Part shown: positions 1-6,586 of the stretch, one piece after another
Position numbering within the stretch: position 1 is the stretch's first letter
Layout: every line of letters starts with the position of its first letter
Source of the DNA: an uncultured Oscillospiraceae bacterium
GTDB taxonomy: Bacteria; Bacillota; Clostridia; Oscillospirales; Oscillospiraceae
Direction: 5' to 3'
DNA length: 26,980 nt
Assembly: GCA_910584805.1 (NCBI GenBank)
Contig: CAJUCB010000018.1
Coordinates: 5,704 to 32,683, forward strand
Notes under the pieces: model-generated
Databases searched by the model: none
Told to the model about the DNA's origin: nothing
What the model saw: the letters and a program-made list of their open reading frames with translations, nothing else
Position numbers and translations under genes: made by a program

Positions 1-695
1 ATGACAACAGCTGTTTTCCAGCCTACGGCGAGGAGGCCGGAGGGGAGACCTGGCAGTTTTTGTCCAACGCGGCGAAGAAGTACCGGCTGACCCTGGTGGG
101 GGGCTCGGTGCCGGAGCTGGAAGGGGGACGCATCTACAACACCAGCTACATCTTCTCCCCCCAGGGGGTGGAGCTGGGGCGGCACCGGAAGCTGCACCTC
201 TTTGACATCGATGTCCCCGGCGGGCAGCGGTTCCGGGAGTCGGATACCTTGAGCCCGGGGCAGCAGATCACCGTGGTGGACACGGAGTTCGGGCCCCTGG
301 GGGTGGCAATCTGCTTCGATATCCGCTTTTCTGAGCTGTTCCGGGTGATGGGGCAGCGGGGGGCGAAGCTGATCCTTGTCCCGGCTGCCTTCAATATGAC
401 CACAGGGCCTGCCCACTGGGAGCTGAGCTTCCGGATGCGGGCGTTGGATAACCAGTGCTTCGTGGCGGGGTGTTCTCCCGCCAGGGATACAGAGGCCGCC
501 TATGTGGCCTATGGGCACTCCCTGTTGTGCGACCCCTGGGGGGCCGTGCGGGGAGCGTTGGATGAGAAGGCGGGGGTGCTGGTGCGGGAGGTGCCCTTGG
601 AGGAGTTGGAGCACTACCGGGGGCAGATCCCGATTTTGATGGGGAGAAGGACGGATTTGTATGAGACCCGCGAGGTGTACGAAGGAGGCGCTTGA
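1..695 (+). CDS. Omega-amidase-like nitrilase-family hydrolase, 5'-truncated
   Basis: The reading frame (codons beginning at base 3) is open to the left edge, so the true start lies outside the window. About 230 residues are visible, against about 275 in the family, and the catalytic Glu is missing with the N-terminus. The catalytic Lys (HRKLHLFDID) and catalytic Cys (GVAICFDIRFSEL) are present. DNSCFPAYGE near the edge, the FDIDVPGG and TTGPAHWEL stretches and a C-terminal GRRTDLYE closely match eukaryotic NIT2/omega-amidase. That enzyme hydrolyses alpha-ketoglutaramate and alpha-ketosuccinamate to the 2-oxo acid plus ammonia, closing glutamine/asparagine transamination. It is cytosolic. The stop lies 3 nt before the FAH-family start, so the two are probably co-translated. 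A general C-N hydrolase acting on another short amide is the main alternative. Confidence 0.9.
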   Translation, partial: DNSCFPAYGEEAGGETWQFLSNAAKKYRLTLVGGSVPELEGGRIYNTSYIFSPQGVELGRHRKLHLFDIDVPGGQRFRESDTLSPGQQITVVDTEFGPLGVAICFDIRFSELFRVMGQRGAKLILVPAAFNMTTGPAHWELSFRMRALDNQCFVAGCSPARDTEAAYVAYGHSLLCDPWGAVRGALDEKAGVLVREVPLEELEHYRGQIPILMGRRTDLYETREVYEGGA

Positions 696-698
696 AGG

Positions 699-1562
699 AT
701 GAGATTGTATACGGTGGAAGAACTGGGGAAGGAATGGGTTTGCTTGGAGGTCTCGGAAGGGCGGCTGGTGAAGCTGCCCTATGGGGACATGAATGCACTA
801 CTTATGGATGCGCCGGAGCGGCGGGATCAGGTCTTGAAGGCTGCGGCGGAGAAACCCGGGGAGCTGACGTTGGAGGCAGTGCGGGTGCTGGCACCTATCC
901 CACGGCCCAGGCAGGATGTGATCTGCCTGGGGATGAACTACCAGGCCCACAAAAGCGAGGCAGAGGCCTTTGACCCCGAGGCCTTTACCCGGCAGAAAGG
1001 GCAGGCGGTGTATTTTTCCAAGCGGGCCACGTACTGCCCGGGGCCTGTGGGGGTGATCCCCGGCCACTTTGACTTGGTGGACAGCCTGGACTATGAGACG
1101 GAGCTGGCGGTGGTTCTGGGGCGGGACGCCAAGAATGTCCCCTTGGAAGGGGCCTTTGACTATGTGTTTGGATACACCATCGTCAACGATGTGTCTGCCC
1201 GGAACTTGCAGACAGGGCACAAGCAGTGGTACTTTGGCAAGGGGCTGGATGGGTTCACCCCGATGGGGCCGTGTATCGTCACTAAGGACGCCTTTGCCCA
1301 GCCGCCGGCGCTGCCGCTTCGTACCTGGGTGAATGGGGAATTGCGGCAGGAGGCGGTGACAGACCAGTTGATTTTCTCCATCCCCCACATCATCCATGAG
1401 CTCTCCCAGGCAATGACCTTGCAGGCGGGGACGGTGATCGCCACCGGGACCCCGGCAGGGGTGGGGATGGGCTTGGAGCCCCCCCAATTCCTAAAGAAGG
1501 GCGATGTGGTGCGGTGCCAGATTGAGGGCATCGGGGAACTGGAACACCGGGTGGAGGACTGA
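699..1562 (+). CDS. Fumarylacetoacetate hydrolase (FAH) family protein
   Basis: The 287-residue protein has an N-terminal cap of about 70 residues and then the FAH fold. Metal ligands appear as E133 and E135 (LDYETELAVVLG) and D164 (TIVNDVSARN). A conserved GTPAGVG turn lies at 250-256, and the LGMNYQAH segment near residue 80 is also typical. FAH-family enzymes of this length act on 2-oxo acids such as oxaloacetate (decarboxylation or keto-enol tautomerisation), acylpyruvates or 2-hydroxyhepta-2,4-diene-1,7-dioate. The sequence alone does not fix the substrate. The ATG at 699 follows GGAGG in the end of the upstream amidase gene. Because the amidase would release oxaloacetate or 2-oxoglutarate, a role in oxaloacetate handling is an attractive inference. 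Confidence 0.9.
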   Translation: MRLYTVEELGKEWVCLEVSEGRLVKLPYGDMNALLMDAPERRDQVLKAAAEKPGELTLEAVRVLAPIPRPRQDVICLGMNYQAHKSEAEAFDPEAFTRQKGQAVYFSKRATYCPGPVGVIPGHFDLVDSLDYETELAVVLGRDAKNVPLEGAFDYVFGYTIVNDVSARNLQTGHKQWYFGKGLDGFTPMGPCIVTKDAFAQPPALPLRTWVNGELRQEAVTDQLIFSIPHIIHELSQAMTLQAGTVIATGTPAGVGMGLEPPQFLKKGDVVRCQIEGIGELEHRVED

Positions 1563-1566
1563 GATC

Positions 1567-2154
1567 ATGGACCAGCGGCTTGAGAAACAGCTTGCCTTTG
1601 CACTGGAAATCGACAAAGAGAAAAACGTGCTGCGGCAGACCCATCTGTCCGGCCACGGCCGGCGGGAGAACGACGCAGAACACGCCTGGCACATGGCCGT
1701 GATGGCCTACCTGCTGCGGGAATATGCCAACGAGGCGGTGGACATCGGCAAGGTGATGCTGATGTGCTTGATCCACGACATTGTGGAAATCCAGGCGGGG
1801 GATACCTACGCTTACGACGCCCAGGGCTTGGAGACCCAGAAGGCCCGGGAGGACGCGGCCAAGGAGAGCCTTTACGGGATGCTGCCAGAGGACCAGAAGG
1901 CAGAGCTCATCGCCCTGTTTGACGAGTTCGAGGCGGGGGCGTCGGCAGAGGCCCGGTTCGCCCACGCCATGGACAACTTACAGCCCCTGCTGCTCAACCA
2001 CAGCAACCAGGGCGGGGACTGGAAAGCCCATGGGGTAAAAGCAGAGCAGGTGTACCAGCGGCAGCGGGGCACCCGGTTGGGGTCCGAGAAACTATATGAA
2101 GTGACGGATCAGCTTTTGCAAGAGAACATCCGGCGGGGGACGCTGGAAGTGTAA
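1567..2154 (+). CDS. HD-domain phosphohydrolase (YfbR/HDDC2-like)
   Basis: This 195-residue protein has the compact HD fold: H39 in the NDAEHAWH segment, H70-D71 in LIHDIVEI, E74, and a late metal-binding D136 in HAMDNLQP. These motifs and the length match the YfbR/HDDC2 group, whose characterised members are 5'-nucleotidases acting on (deoxy)nucleoside monophosphates. Substrate here is inferred only. The ATG at 1567 was chosen because GGAGG lies just upstream at the end of the FAH gene, and because the family begins near this point. A longer in-frame extension upstream would overlap the FAH coding sequence and shows no family similarity. It is the last gene of the operon and ends 12 nt before a strong hairpin. 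Confidence 0.85.
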   Translation: MDQRLEKQLAFALEIDKEKNVLRQTHLSGHGRRENDAEHAWHMAVMAYLLREYANEAVDIGKVMLMCLIHDIVEIQAGDTYAYDAQGLETQKAREDAAKESLYGMLPEDQKAELIALFDEFEAGASAEARFAHAMDNLQPLLLNHSNQGGDWKAHGVKAEQVYQRQRGTRLGSEKLYEVTDQLLQENIRRGTLEV

Positions 2155-2166
2155 TCCAAACAAGAA

Positions 2167-2201
2167 AAACCGCTCCGGTCGTGGGATGACCGGAGCGGTT
2201 T
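2167..2201. terminator. Bidirectional terminator between convergent operons
   Basis: A perfect 14-bp stem, AAACCGCTCCGGTC with GACCGGAGCGGTTT, encloses the 7-nt loop GTGGGAT. On the - strand it is followed by TTTTTCTTG-like sequence, and on the + strand by GTTTGCTTA. It lies between the HD gene (stop at 2154) and yabR (stop at 2208), so it probably serves both. Confidence 0.85.
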
Positions 2202-2207
2202 GTTTGC

Positions 2208-2687
2208 TTAGCGATGGCCGGAACGGCGGGATGAGCGCTTTTCGCTCATGCGCAGGTCGGAGAGCTTGCTGTCGGAGGCCTGCATGAACTGCTTCAAGCG
2301 GGCCTCAAAATCCGGGGGGCCGGCGGGCTGGGGAGCGGCGTTGCGGGGTTCCCGGAAGTGGGGATGGCCACCGCCGCGGTTGGGACGCTCGCCGCCCTCT
2401 CGGCTGTCCGGGCCGGGGCGCTTCCTAGGGGCGCTCTGGGGACGGGGAGGGGGAGGGGTCGCCTTCTTGATGGACAGGTTGATGCGACCGGCATCGTCGA
2501 TGCCCACGACTTTTACCTTCACCGTCTGCCCGTCGGTGAGATGGTCGTGGACGTCGGAGACGTAGGAATGGGCGATCTCAGATATGTGGACCAGGCCGTT
2601 GCGGCCGCCGGGCAGGGAGATGAAAGCACCAAAGTTGGTGATGCTTTTGACGCTTCCCTCCAAAATTGAACCTACACTGATTTCCAT
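2208..2687 (-). CDS. yabR: S1-domain RNA-binding protein YabR
   Basis: The 159-residue protein has one S1 domain at residues 1-75 (GSILEGSVKSITNFGAFISL, then LVHISEIAHSYV and VKVVGIDDAGRINLSIKKA). A low-complexity Pro/Arg/Gly-rich basic tail follows, of the kind seen in single-S1 proteins that bind RNA or ribosomes. B. subtilis YabR (general stress protein 13 family) has the same N-terminal organisation and sits, as here, immediately after divIC. The exact cellular role is not established. AGGAGG lies about 13 nt before the ATG, slightly far but with no better start nearby. The 72 nt between divIC and yabR hold only short GC-rich hairpins. Confidence 0.85.
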   Translation of the reverse strand: MEISVGSILEGSVKSITNFGAFISLPGGRNGLVHISEIAHSYVSDVHDHLTDGQTVKVKVVGIDDAGRINLSIKKATPPPPRPQSAPRKRPGPDSREGGERPNRGGGHPHFREPRNAAPQPAGPPDFEARLKQFMQASDSKLSDLRMSEKRSSRRSGHR

Positions 2688-2759
2688 CTGTTCAGAAAAT
2701 CCTCCTCGTTGTAATGCGCCCTGCTGGGGTGAGGGCGAAATCCCCCGGGATGGGGGCGT

Positions 2760-3038
2760 TTAATCGGCGATGTAAAAGACCCAATCGTCCTGGGAGACCA
2801 GCCCCAGGCGCTCCCGGGCGATGTCTTTCAAATAGTTGGGGTCATCGCGGTTTTCGATGGCGTTGGATAATTCGGTGTTTGTTTGGAGCTGCTGGGAGAC
2901 CTGGGCGGTGAGCTGGTCCAGGTCGTTGGAGGCTGTCGTGATCTGCCCCCGGACCCGGACCAGCATAATGACCATGTAGGCCAGAAGGACCAGGAGAAGG
3001 AGCCGAAGGATCAGACCACCCTTTTTGCTGCGCGGCAT
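2760..3038 (-). CDS. divIC: Septum formation initiator DivIC/FtsB-family protein
   Basis: This 92-residue bitopic membrane protein has a short basic cytoplasmic N-terminus (MPRSKKGG), one transmembrane helix at about 9-27, a heptad-like coiled coil at about 33-65 (DLDQLTAQVSQQLQTNTEL) and the family signature DPNYLKDIARERLGLV at about 66-82. DivIC/FtsB pairs with FtsL and DivIB/FtsQ in the divisome. The start is firm: AAGGAGGTG lies 8 nt upstream of the ATG. It directly follows yabQ as in B. subtilis. The upstream yabQ frame remains open through about two-thirds of this gene, which is unusual (see findings). Confidence 0.9.
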   Translation of the reverse strand: MPRSKKGGLILRLLLLVLLAYMVIMLVRVRGQITTASNDLDQLTAQVSQQLQTNTELSNAIENRDDPNYLKDIARERLGLVSQDDWVFYIAD

Positions 3039-3543
3039 GGTGCGACACCTCCTTTTTTCTGCGGGACACGCGCCGGTGCAGACAATGAAACTGACTCATT
3101 GTACTCCATCTTTGGGAAAAAGAAAAGGATTTTTTCCAATTTTCCAGGCGGGGGCGGATAAATTTTGCCCACTGGGCCGTGAGAACACTGCCCAGGCGGC
3201 GCAGAGGGGAGAGCAGGAAGCCCAGCAGCCGGGCCACCAGGGCGGCGAAGCGGGACAGGAGATGGCGCACGGCGGGGCTGAGCAGGAAGAAATAGGCCAG
3301 GCTGCCGCACAAAAGGGCCAGGGCCAGGTAGAGCCGGACGCGCCCCCCCTCTAGCCAGGTGGCGCAGAGGAAGAGCAGGAAGAAGGCCCCCAGCCAGAAG
3401 AGCAAGTCCAGCAGCTCTTGGGCCCAGCGGGGAGGGAGCAGCAGCCGGGGCAGGCGCAGCAGGTCATAGTAGAGGCCCAGGAGGGCCCCCATGCCCAGGG
3501 TGAGCAGGAAGGCTTGGCCCTGGGCTTCCAGGGAGATGGTCAT
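2842..3543 (-). CDS. yabQ: Spore cortex biosynthesis membrane protein YabQ (extended C-terminus)
   Basis: The N-terminal 110 residues match YabQ: four hydrophobic segments at about 9-30, 45-64, 70-90 and 95-111, with the characteristic GMGALLGLYYDLLRLPR at about 17-33. In B. subtilis YabQ is an outer forespore membrane protein needed for cortex formation. The frame does not stop before divIC. It runs 197 nt into it, giving 233 residues in which the last 65 or so (rich in P, G, H and S) look like an out-of-frame reading of divIC. YabQ proteins usually end soon after a basic, aromatic stretch equivalent to residues 130-150 here. Either the overlap is real or an indel near the A/T-rich runs at about 3115-3140 has removed the stop. 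Start at 3543 overlaps the yabP stop by 4 nt. Confidence 0.75.
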   Translation of the reverse strand: MTISLEAQGQAFLLTLGMGALLGLYYDLLRLPRLLLPPRWAQELLDLLFWLGAFFLLFLCATWLEGGRVRLYLALALLCGSLAYFFLLSPAVRHLLSRFAALVARLLGFLLSPLRRLGSVLTAQWAKFIRPRLENWKKSFSFSQRWSTMSQFHCLHRRVSRRKKEVSHHAAQQKGWSDPSAPSPGPSGLHGHYAGPGPGADHDSLQRPGPAHRPGLPAAPNKHRIIQRHRKPR

Positions 3544-3824
3544 CCCCGGAAGAGGCGGGAGAGGAAGCTGCTGGGGACCTCCTCTTCATAGGTCAGGGCA
3601 TCTACCTCCCCCTGGACCAGGAGGTCCCCGCCGTCCAGGCTGAGCTTTTCAATGTGCAGGTCACTGCCGTGGATGATGAGGCTGCCGTCCTGGGTGCGCA
3701 TGACGATGGAGGACTCGTCAAAGCTCTCCACCTCCTCCACCCCCGAGACGGTGAGGCGGCGGCGCTGGTCCAGGGTGATGCGGTGGGTGGGCGCAGGGCT
3801 TGGGTTCTTTTCGTCAAAGGGCAT
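3540..3824 (-). CDS. yabP: Sporulation protein YabP
   Basis: The 94-residue protein is the usual length for YabP/YqfC-family proteins. It shows the typical pattern HRITLDQRRRLTVSGVEEVESFDE, then IVMRTQDGSLIIHGSDLHIEKLSLDGGDLLVQGEVDALTYEE, given here in parts at about residues 17-80. YabP is a sigma-E-controlled mother-cell protein required with YabQ for cortex or late spore assembly in B. subtilis. Its molecular function is not known. AAAGGA lies about 9 nt before the ATG. The stop overlaps the yabQ start (ATGA), indicating translational coupling. A sigma-E-like promoter lies in the 70-nt gap before it. Confidence 0.9.
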   Translation of the reverse strand: MPFDEKNPSPAPTHRITLDQRRRLTVSGVEEVESFDESSIVMRTQDGSLIIHGSDLHIEKLSLDGGDLLVQGEVDALTYEEEVPSSFLSRLFRG

Positions 3825-3864
3825 AGAGATCCCGTCCTTTCACTAGGGTGTGTGCTGATACAAA

Positions 3865-3894
3865 AGGATATGGGAAAGGACGGGAAAATATGTT
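3865..3894 (-). promoter_or_regulatory. Candidate sigma-E promoter for yabP-yabQ
   Basis: Reading the - strand, AACATATT (3894-3887) resembles the sigma-E -35 element KMATATT. After 14 nt, CATATCCT (3872-3865) resembles the -10 element CATACAMT (6 of 8). The predicted start is about 34 nt upstream of the yabP ATG. B. subtilis yabP is sigma-E dependent, so the position fits. Consensus matching was done by eye. Confidence 0.45.
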
Positions 3895-5367
3895 TCACAC
3901 TTCGGAGAGGGTGAAGGTAAATTCGGTATAGCCGTTTTCGCTGGTGGCGGTGATCTCCTCCTTGTAGGCATTGAGCAGGGTCTTGACAATGTAGAGGCCC
4001 AGGCCCACGCCCTCTTTGTGGGAAGAGCGGGAGGTGTCGGCCTTGTGGAAACGGTCGAAAATGTAGCTGAGCTGTTGGGGGGGGATGGTCTCCCCTTGGT
4101 TGCCGATAGAGACATAGGCCTTGCCGGCCCGGGTGGTGATCTTCAGGGAGAGGCGGCCGCCGGGGGTGGAGAATTTCACCGCGTTGTCCAGGAGGTTATA
4201 GCACACCTGGGTGACGGCGTCGGGGTCCCCCCAGACCATCACAGGGCCGTCGGGGAGGGTGGTCTCCACGTCCAGCTCCTTTTCGGTAATCTTCTGCTCT
4301 AGGCTCACCAGGACCCGGAGGAGGAGCTCCACGGCGTCGAACTGCTCCTGGGCGGAAATGCGCTGGTCAGACTGCATCCGGGACAGGTCCAGCATCCGGC
4401 GCACCAGGCGGGAGAGACGGCGGGTCTCGGAGGAAATCACTTGCAGGGATTCCCGCTCCTTATCCGGGGGGATGGTGCCGTCCAAAATCCCCTCGGCAAA
4501 GCCGGCGATGGTGGTCATGGGGGTCTTGAGCTCATGGGAGACGTTGGCCACAAACTCGCTGCGCTGGCGCTCGGCCTGGGCCAGGGAGTCGGCCATGGCG
4601 TTGAAGGCGGCGGCCAGCTCCCCAATCTCGTCGGTGCGGTTGGCGTATTGGGTGACCCGGGTGTCCACCTCCCCGTGGGCAAACTGGTAGGCGGAGCGGG
4701 ACATGACCTTTAAGGGGTCCACCAGGCGCTGGACGGTGATGGAGCAGATCACCAGGGAGATCAGCAGCACCGCCACGGCGGTGAGGAAGAAGAGCTGGAA
4801 GGAGTTGCGCAGGAAGGCCAGCATAGAGGAGGCGTCGGAGGCGATGAAGAGGATGCCGGTGGGGTCCCCCATGGCGATGGTCTCCCCGGTGATGGGGTTC
4901 AGGGTGACGGGGATGATGGGGACGCCGGAGACAAAGCTCTCGGTGGTGAGGATGCTGTTGAGGGTGGTGGTGCCGCTGTAGCTCTTGTCGGTGAGCAGCT
5001 CCCCCACAGCCCAGGAGGGGACGAAGTCACCCACCACGGAGCGGTCCTTGGGCAGGGCATCCCCGGCGGCGTAGACGATGCAGCCATCGGACTGGCACAG
5101 CAGGACGGTGGCGCTGGTGATGGTGGCAATGGAGGAGAGGTAGCGGCGGAACTGGTCGGAGAACAGGGGCAGGCCCTGGCTCACCAGGGCGTTGGCGTAT
5201 TGGGAGATGGAATTGATGTCCCGCTGGATGGTCTCCTGGACCTGGTTCTTATTGTAATGATAGGACAGGGAGAGGAAGCCCGCGCCCAGAAGGGAGATGC
5301 AGAACACGATGAGGGCGAGCATGACCCCCATCTGGCGCAGGTACATGGTGGTTTTCCGCAGCTTCAT
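3895..5367 (-). CDS. Membrane sensor histidine kinase
   Basis: This 490-residue classical sensor kinase has transmembrane helix 1 at about 13-35, an extracytoplasmic sensor region at about 38-188, transmembrane helix 2 at about 190-212, HAMP at about 213-265, and HisKA with phospho-acceptor H278 in FVANVSHELKTPM. The HATPase domain (about 375-488) has N-box NLLDNAVKFS, and later IFDRFHKAD and EGVGLGLYIVK. HELKTP marks the PhoR/WalK/ResE-like class. The ligand cannot be read from the sequence. It starts 8 nt after the response-regulator stop, so the pair is co-transcribed from the promoter at 6131-6159. Transcription may continue into yabP, since no clear terminator separates them. Confidence 0.93.
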   Translation of the reverse strand: MKLRKTTMYLRQMGVMLALIVFCISLLGAGFLSLSYHYNKNQVQETIQRDINSISQYANALVSQGLPLFSDQFRRYLSSIATITSATVLLCQSDGCIVYAAGDALPKDRSVVGDFVPSWAVGELLTDKSYSGTTTLNSILTTESFVSGVPIIPVTLNPITGETIAMGDPTGILFIASDASSMLAFLRNSFQLFFLTAVAVLLISLVICSITVQRLVDPLKVMSRSAYQFAHGEVDTRVTQYANRTDEIGELAAAFNAMADSLAQAERQRSEFVANVSHELKTPMTTIAGFAEGILDGTIPPDKERESLQVISSETRRLSRLVRRMLDLSRMQSDQRISAQEQFDAVELLLRVLVSLEQKITEKELDVETTLPDGPVMVWGDPDAVTQVCYNLLDNAVKFSTPGGRLSLKITTRAGKAYVSIGNQGETIPPQQLSYIFDRFHKADTSRSSHKEGVGLGLYIVKTLLNAYKEEITATSENGYTEFTFTLSEV

Positions 5368-5375
5368 GGGGGGCC

Positions 5376-6068
5376 TCAGCTGGTGGAGCCGTGGAGCTCG
5401 AACTTATAGCCCACGCCCCAGACGGTTTTCAGGGACCACTGGCCGCTGACCCCTTCCAGCTTTTCCCGCAGGCGCTTGATGTGGACATCCACAGTGCGGG
5501 AGTCGCCAAAGTAGTCAAAGCCCCAGACCTCGTCCAGGAGCTGGTTGCGGGTGAACACCCGGTTGGGGGAGGAGGCCAGGTGGAAGAGGAGTTCCAGCTC
5601 TTTGGGGGGGGTATCGATGCGCTTGCCCTGGACTTCCAGTTCATAGGAGTCCAGGTTGATCACCAGGCCGTCGAAGCTGAGGCGGCGGGCCTTGCCCTCG
5701 TCGGTGCCCAGGCGGCGCAGGACCGCGTGGACCCGGGCCAGGAGCTCCTTCATCTCAAAGGGCTTGACAATGTAATCGTCGGCCCCCATCTCCAAGCCGG
5801 CCACCTTGTCGATGGTCTCGCCCTTGGCGGTGAGCATGATGATGGGGGTCTTGTCCGTCTCCCGGATCTTGGCGCAGACGGCCCAGCCGTCCATCACCGG
5901 GATCATGATGTCCAGAAGGACCAGGTCGGGGCGGAAGAGGCGGTAGAGCTCCAAGGCCTTGCCGCCGTCCTCGGCAACCTTCGTCTCGTAGCCTTCTTTT
6001 TTCAAATAGAGGTTCAAAAGTTCGGCGATGTTGCTCTCGTCCTCTACAATGAGTACCTTTCTTGCCAT
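5376..6068 (-). CDS. OmpR/PhoB-family response regulator
   Basis: The 230-residue regulator has a receiver domain (residues 1-120) with acidic pocket E9/D10, phospho-acceptor D53 in VLLDIMIPVMDG, T80 and K102 in DDYIVKPF. A winged-helix DNA-binding domain (about 130-228) includes LELLFHLASSPNRVFTR and DSRTVDVHIKRLREKL. It is the cognate partner of the downstream kinase. The start at 6068 (MARKVLIVEDE) was chosen because an AGGTG lies 8 nt upstream and family proteins begin here. The 18-codon in-frame extension to 6122 would begin almost at the predicted transcription start and is basic and unlike the family. Target genes are unknown. Confidence 0.93.
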   Translation of the reverse strand: MARKVLIVEDESNIAELLNLYLKKEGYETKVAEDGGKALELYRLFRPDLVLLDIMIPVMDGWAVCAKIRETDKTPIIMLTAKGETIDKVAGLEMGADDYIVKPFEMKELLARVHAVLRRLGTDEGKARRLSFDGLVINLDSYELEVQGKRIDTPPKELELLFHLASSPNRVFTRNQLLDEVWGFDYFGDSRTVDVHIKRLREKLEGVSGQWSLKTVWGVGYKFELHGSTS

Positions 6069-6130
6069 GGTGGGCACCTGCTTTCTTTTTTTGCGCGGGG
6101 CGCGATTCGGTTGAACATTCAAGTATGGAC

Positions 6131-6159
6131 ATTATGGCATGGAACGTTTTTTTCGTCAA
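6131..6159 (-). promoter_or_regulatory. Sigma-A promoter of the two-component operon
   Basis: On the - strand, TTGACG (6159-6154, 5 of 6 consensus bases) and CATAAT (6136-6131, 5 of 6) are separated by exactly 17 nt. The predicted start near 6124 gives a leader of about 55 nt before the response-regulator ATG. Confidence 0.65.
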
Positions 6160-6161
6160 GT

Positions 6162-6190
6162 GTATAACTTTTCGCCCAGGGGACATATTA
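6162..6190 (+). promoter_or_regulatory. Candidate forespore (sigma-G/sigma-F) promoter
   Basis: GTATA (6162-6166) fits the -35 consensus GHATR. After 17 nt, CATATTA (6184-6190) fits the sigma-G -10 consensus CATNHTA exactly, and GGACATATTA (6181-6190) also fits the sigma-F -10 consensus GGNNANAHTR. The spacing is one base short for sigma-G. The predicted start is just upstream of the ribosome-binding site of the small gene at 6223. It diverges from the two-component promoter. Confidence 0.45.
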
Positions 6191-6222
6191 AGAGCGAATC
6201 CCATGGAAAGGAGATGAAAGCT

Positions 6223-6372
6223 ATGAGCCAGAAGAACAACAAGCCCTGCAACGAGTTCGGCTCCCAGCAGGCCCAGCAGAAGAGCCAGAGCAAGCAGGCC
6301 AACGGCAAGAACAGCGGCTCCGGCGTGTCCGGCAAGTCCAATAGCGAGTTCTCCAGCAACAACAACGGCTAA
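6223..6372 (+). CDS. Small Gln/Ser/Asn-rich protein, possible gamma-like spore protein
   Basis: A 49-residue, very hydrophilic low-complexity protein. Composition is dominated by Ser, Asn, Gln, Lys and Gly, with two EF-containing segments (NEFGSQQAQQK and SEFSSNNNG) and one Cys. There is no signal peptide and no transmembrane segment. AAAGGAG lies about 9 nt before the ATG at 6223. An in-frame extension upstream lacks a ribosome-binding site and would include the promoter. The composition and repeated 'EF + small polar' units recall the gamma-type small acid-soluble spore protein SspE, which stores amino acids in Bacillus spores and is not DNA-binding. The forespore-type promoter supports this. 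Homology cannot be claimed from composition alone. A strong hairpin follows. Confidence 0.6.
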   Translation: MSQKNNKPCNEFGSQQAQQKSQSKQANGKNSGSGVSGKSNSEFSSNNNG

Positions 6373-6387
6373 CCATCGCCGGAAAGA

Positions 6388-6431
6388 CAGCCCCCGGGGC
6401 GCCCTTTTTATCTGGGGCGCCCCGGGGGCTG
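6388..6431 (+). terminator. Strong GC hairpin after the small polar gene
   Basis: A perfect 17-bp stem (CAGCCCCCGGGGCGCCC at 6388-6404 with its complement at 6415-6431) encloses a 10-nt T-rich loop. No T-run follows, so it is not a textbook intrinsic terminator. It still would block or attenuate transcription into the phage cluster. Confidence 0.5.
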
Positions 6432-6487
6432 CGCTATGCCCTGGGGAAAAGATGGGACTGGGGAAGGCAGGGCGGAGAAAAAAGTTT

Positions 6488-6516
6488 TTGGCAAGGTGTA
6501 TGGGACTGTACATAAA
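6488..6516 (+). promoter_or_regulatory. Possible promoter of the phage-like cluster
   Basis: TTGGCA (6488-6493) and CATAAA (6511-6516) are 17 nt apart. The predicted start is about 65 nt before the terminase small subunit. The -10 element is weak (4 of 6). It is the only reasonable promoter seen between the hairpin at 6388-6431 and the first cluster gene. The whole cluster may depend on it or on an activator. Confidence 0.3.
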
Positions 6517-6586
6517 TCGGGGGAATCCCACCAGGGGTGTCAGGCGCTTGTTGCAGGCGCGGGCCTTGGAAAAAGGAGGGATGCCT

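Noticed and set aside
6440..6586. Phage attachment site or tRNA gene at the left end of the phage-like cluster
   Set aside because: No tRNA-like cloverleaf was seen, and no direct repeat matching the right flank (19540-19700) was found by eye.
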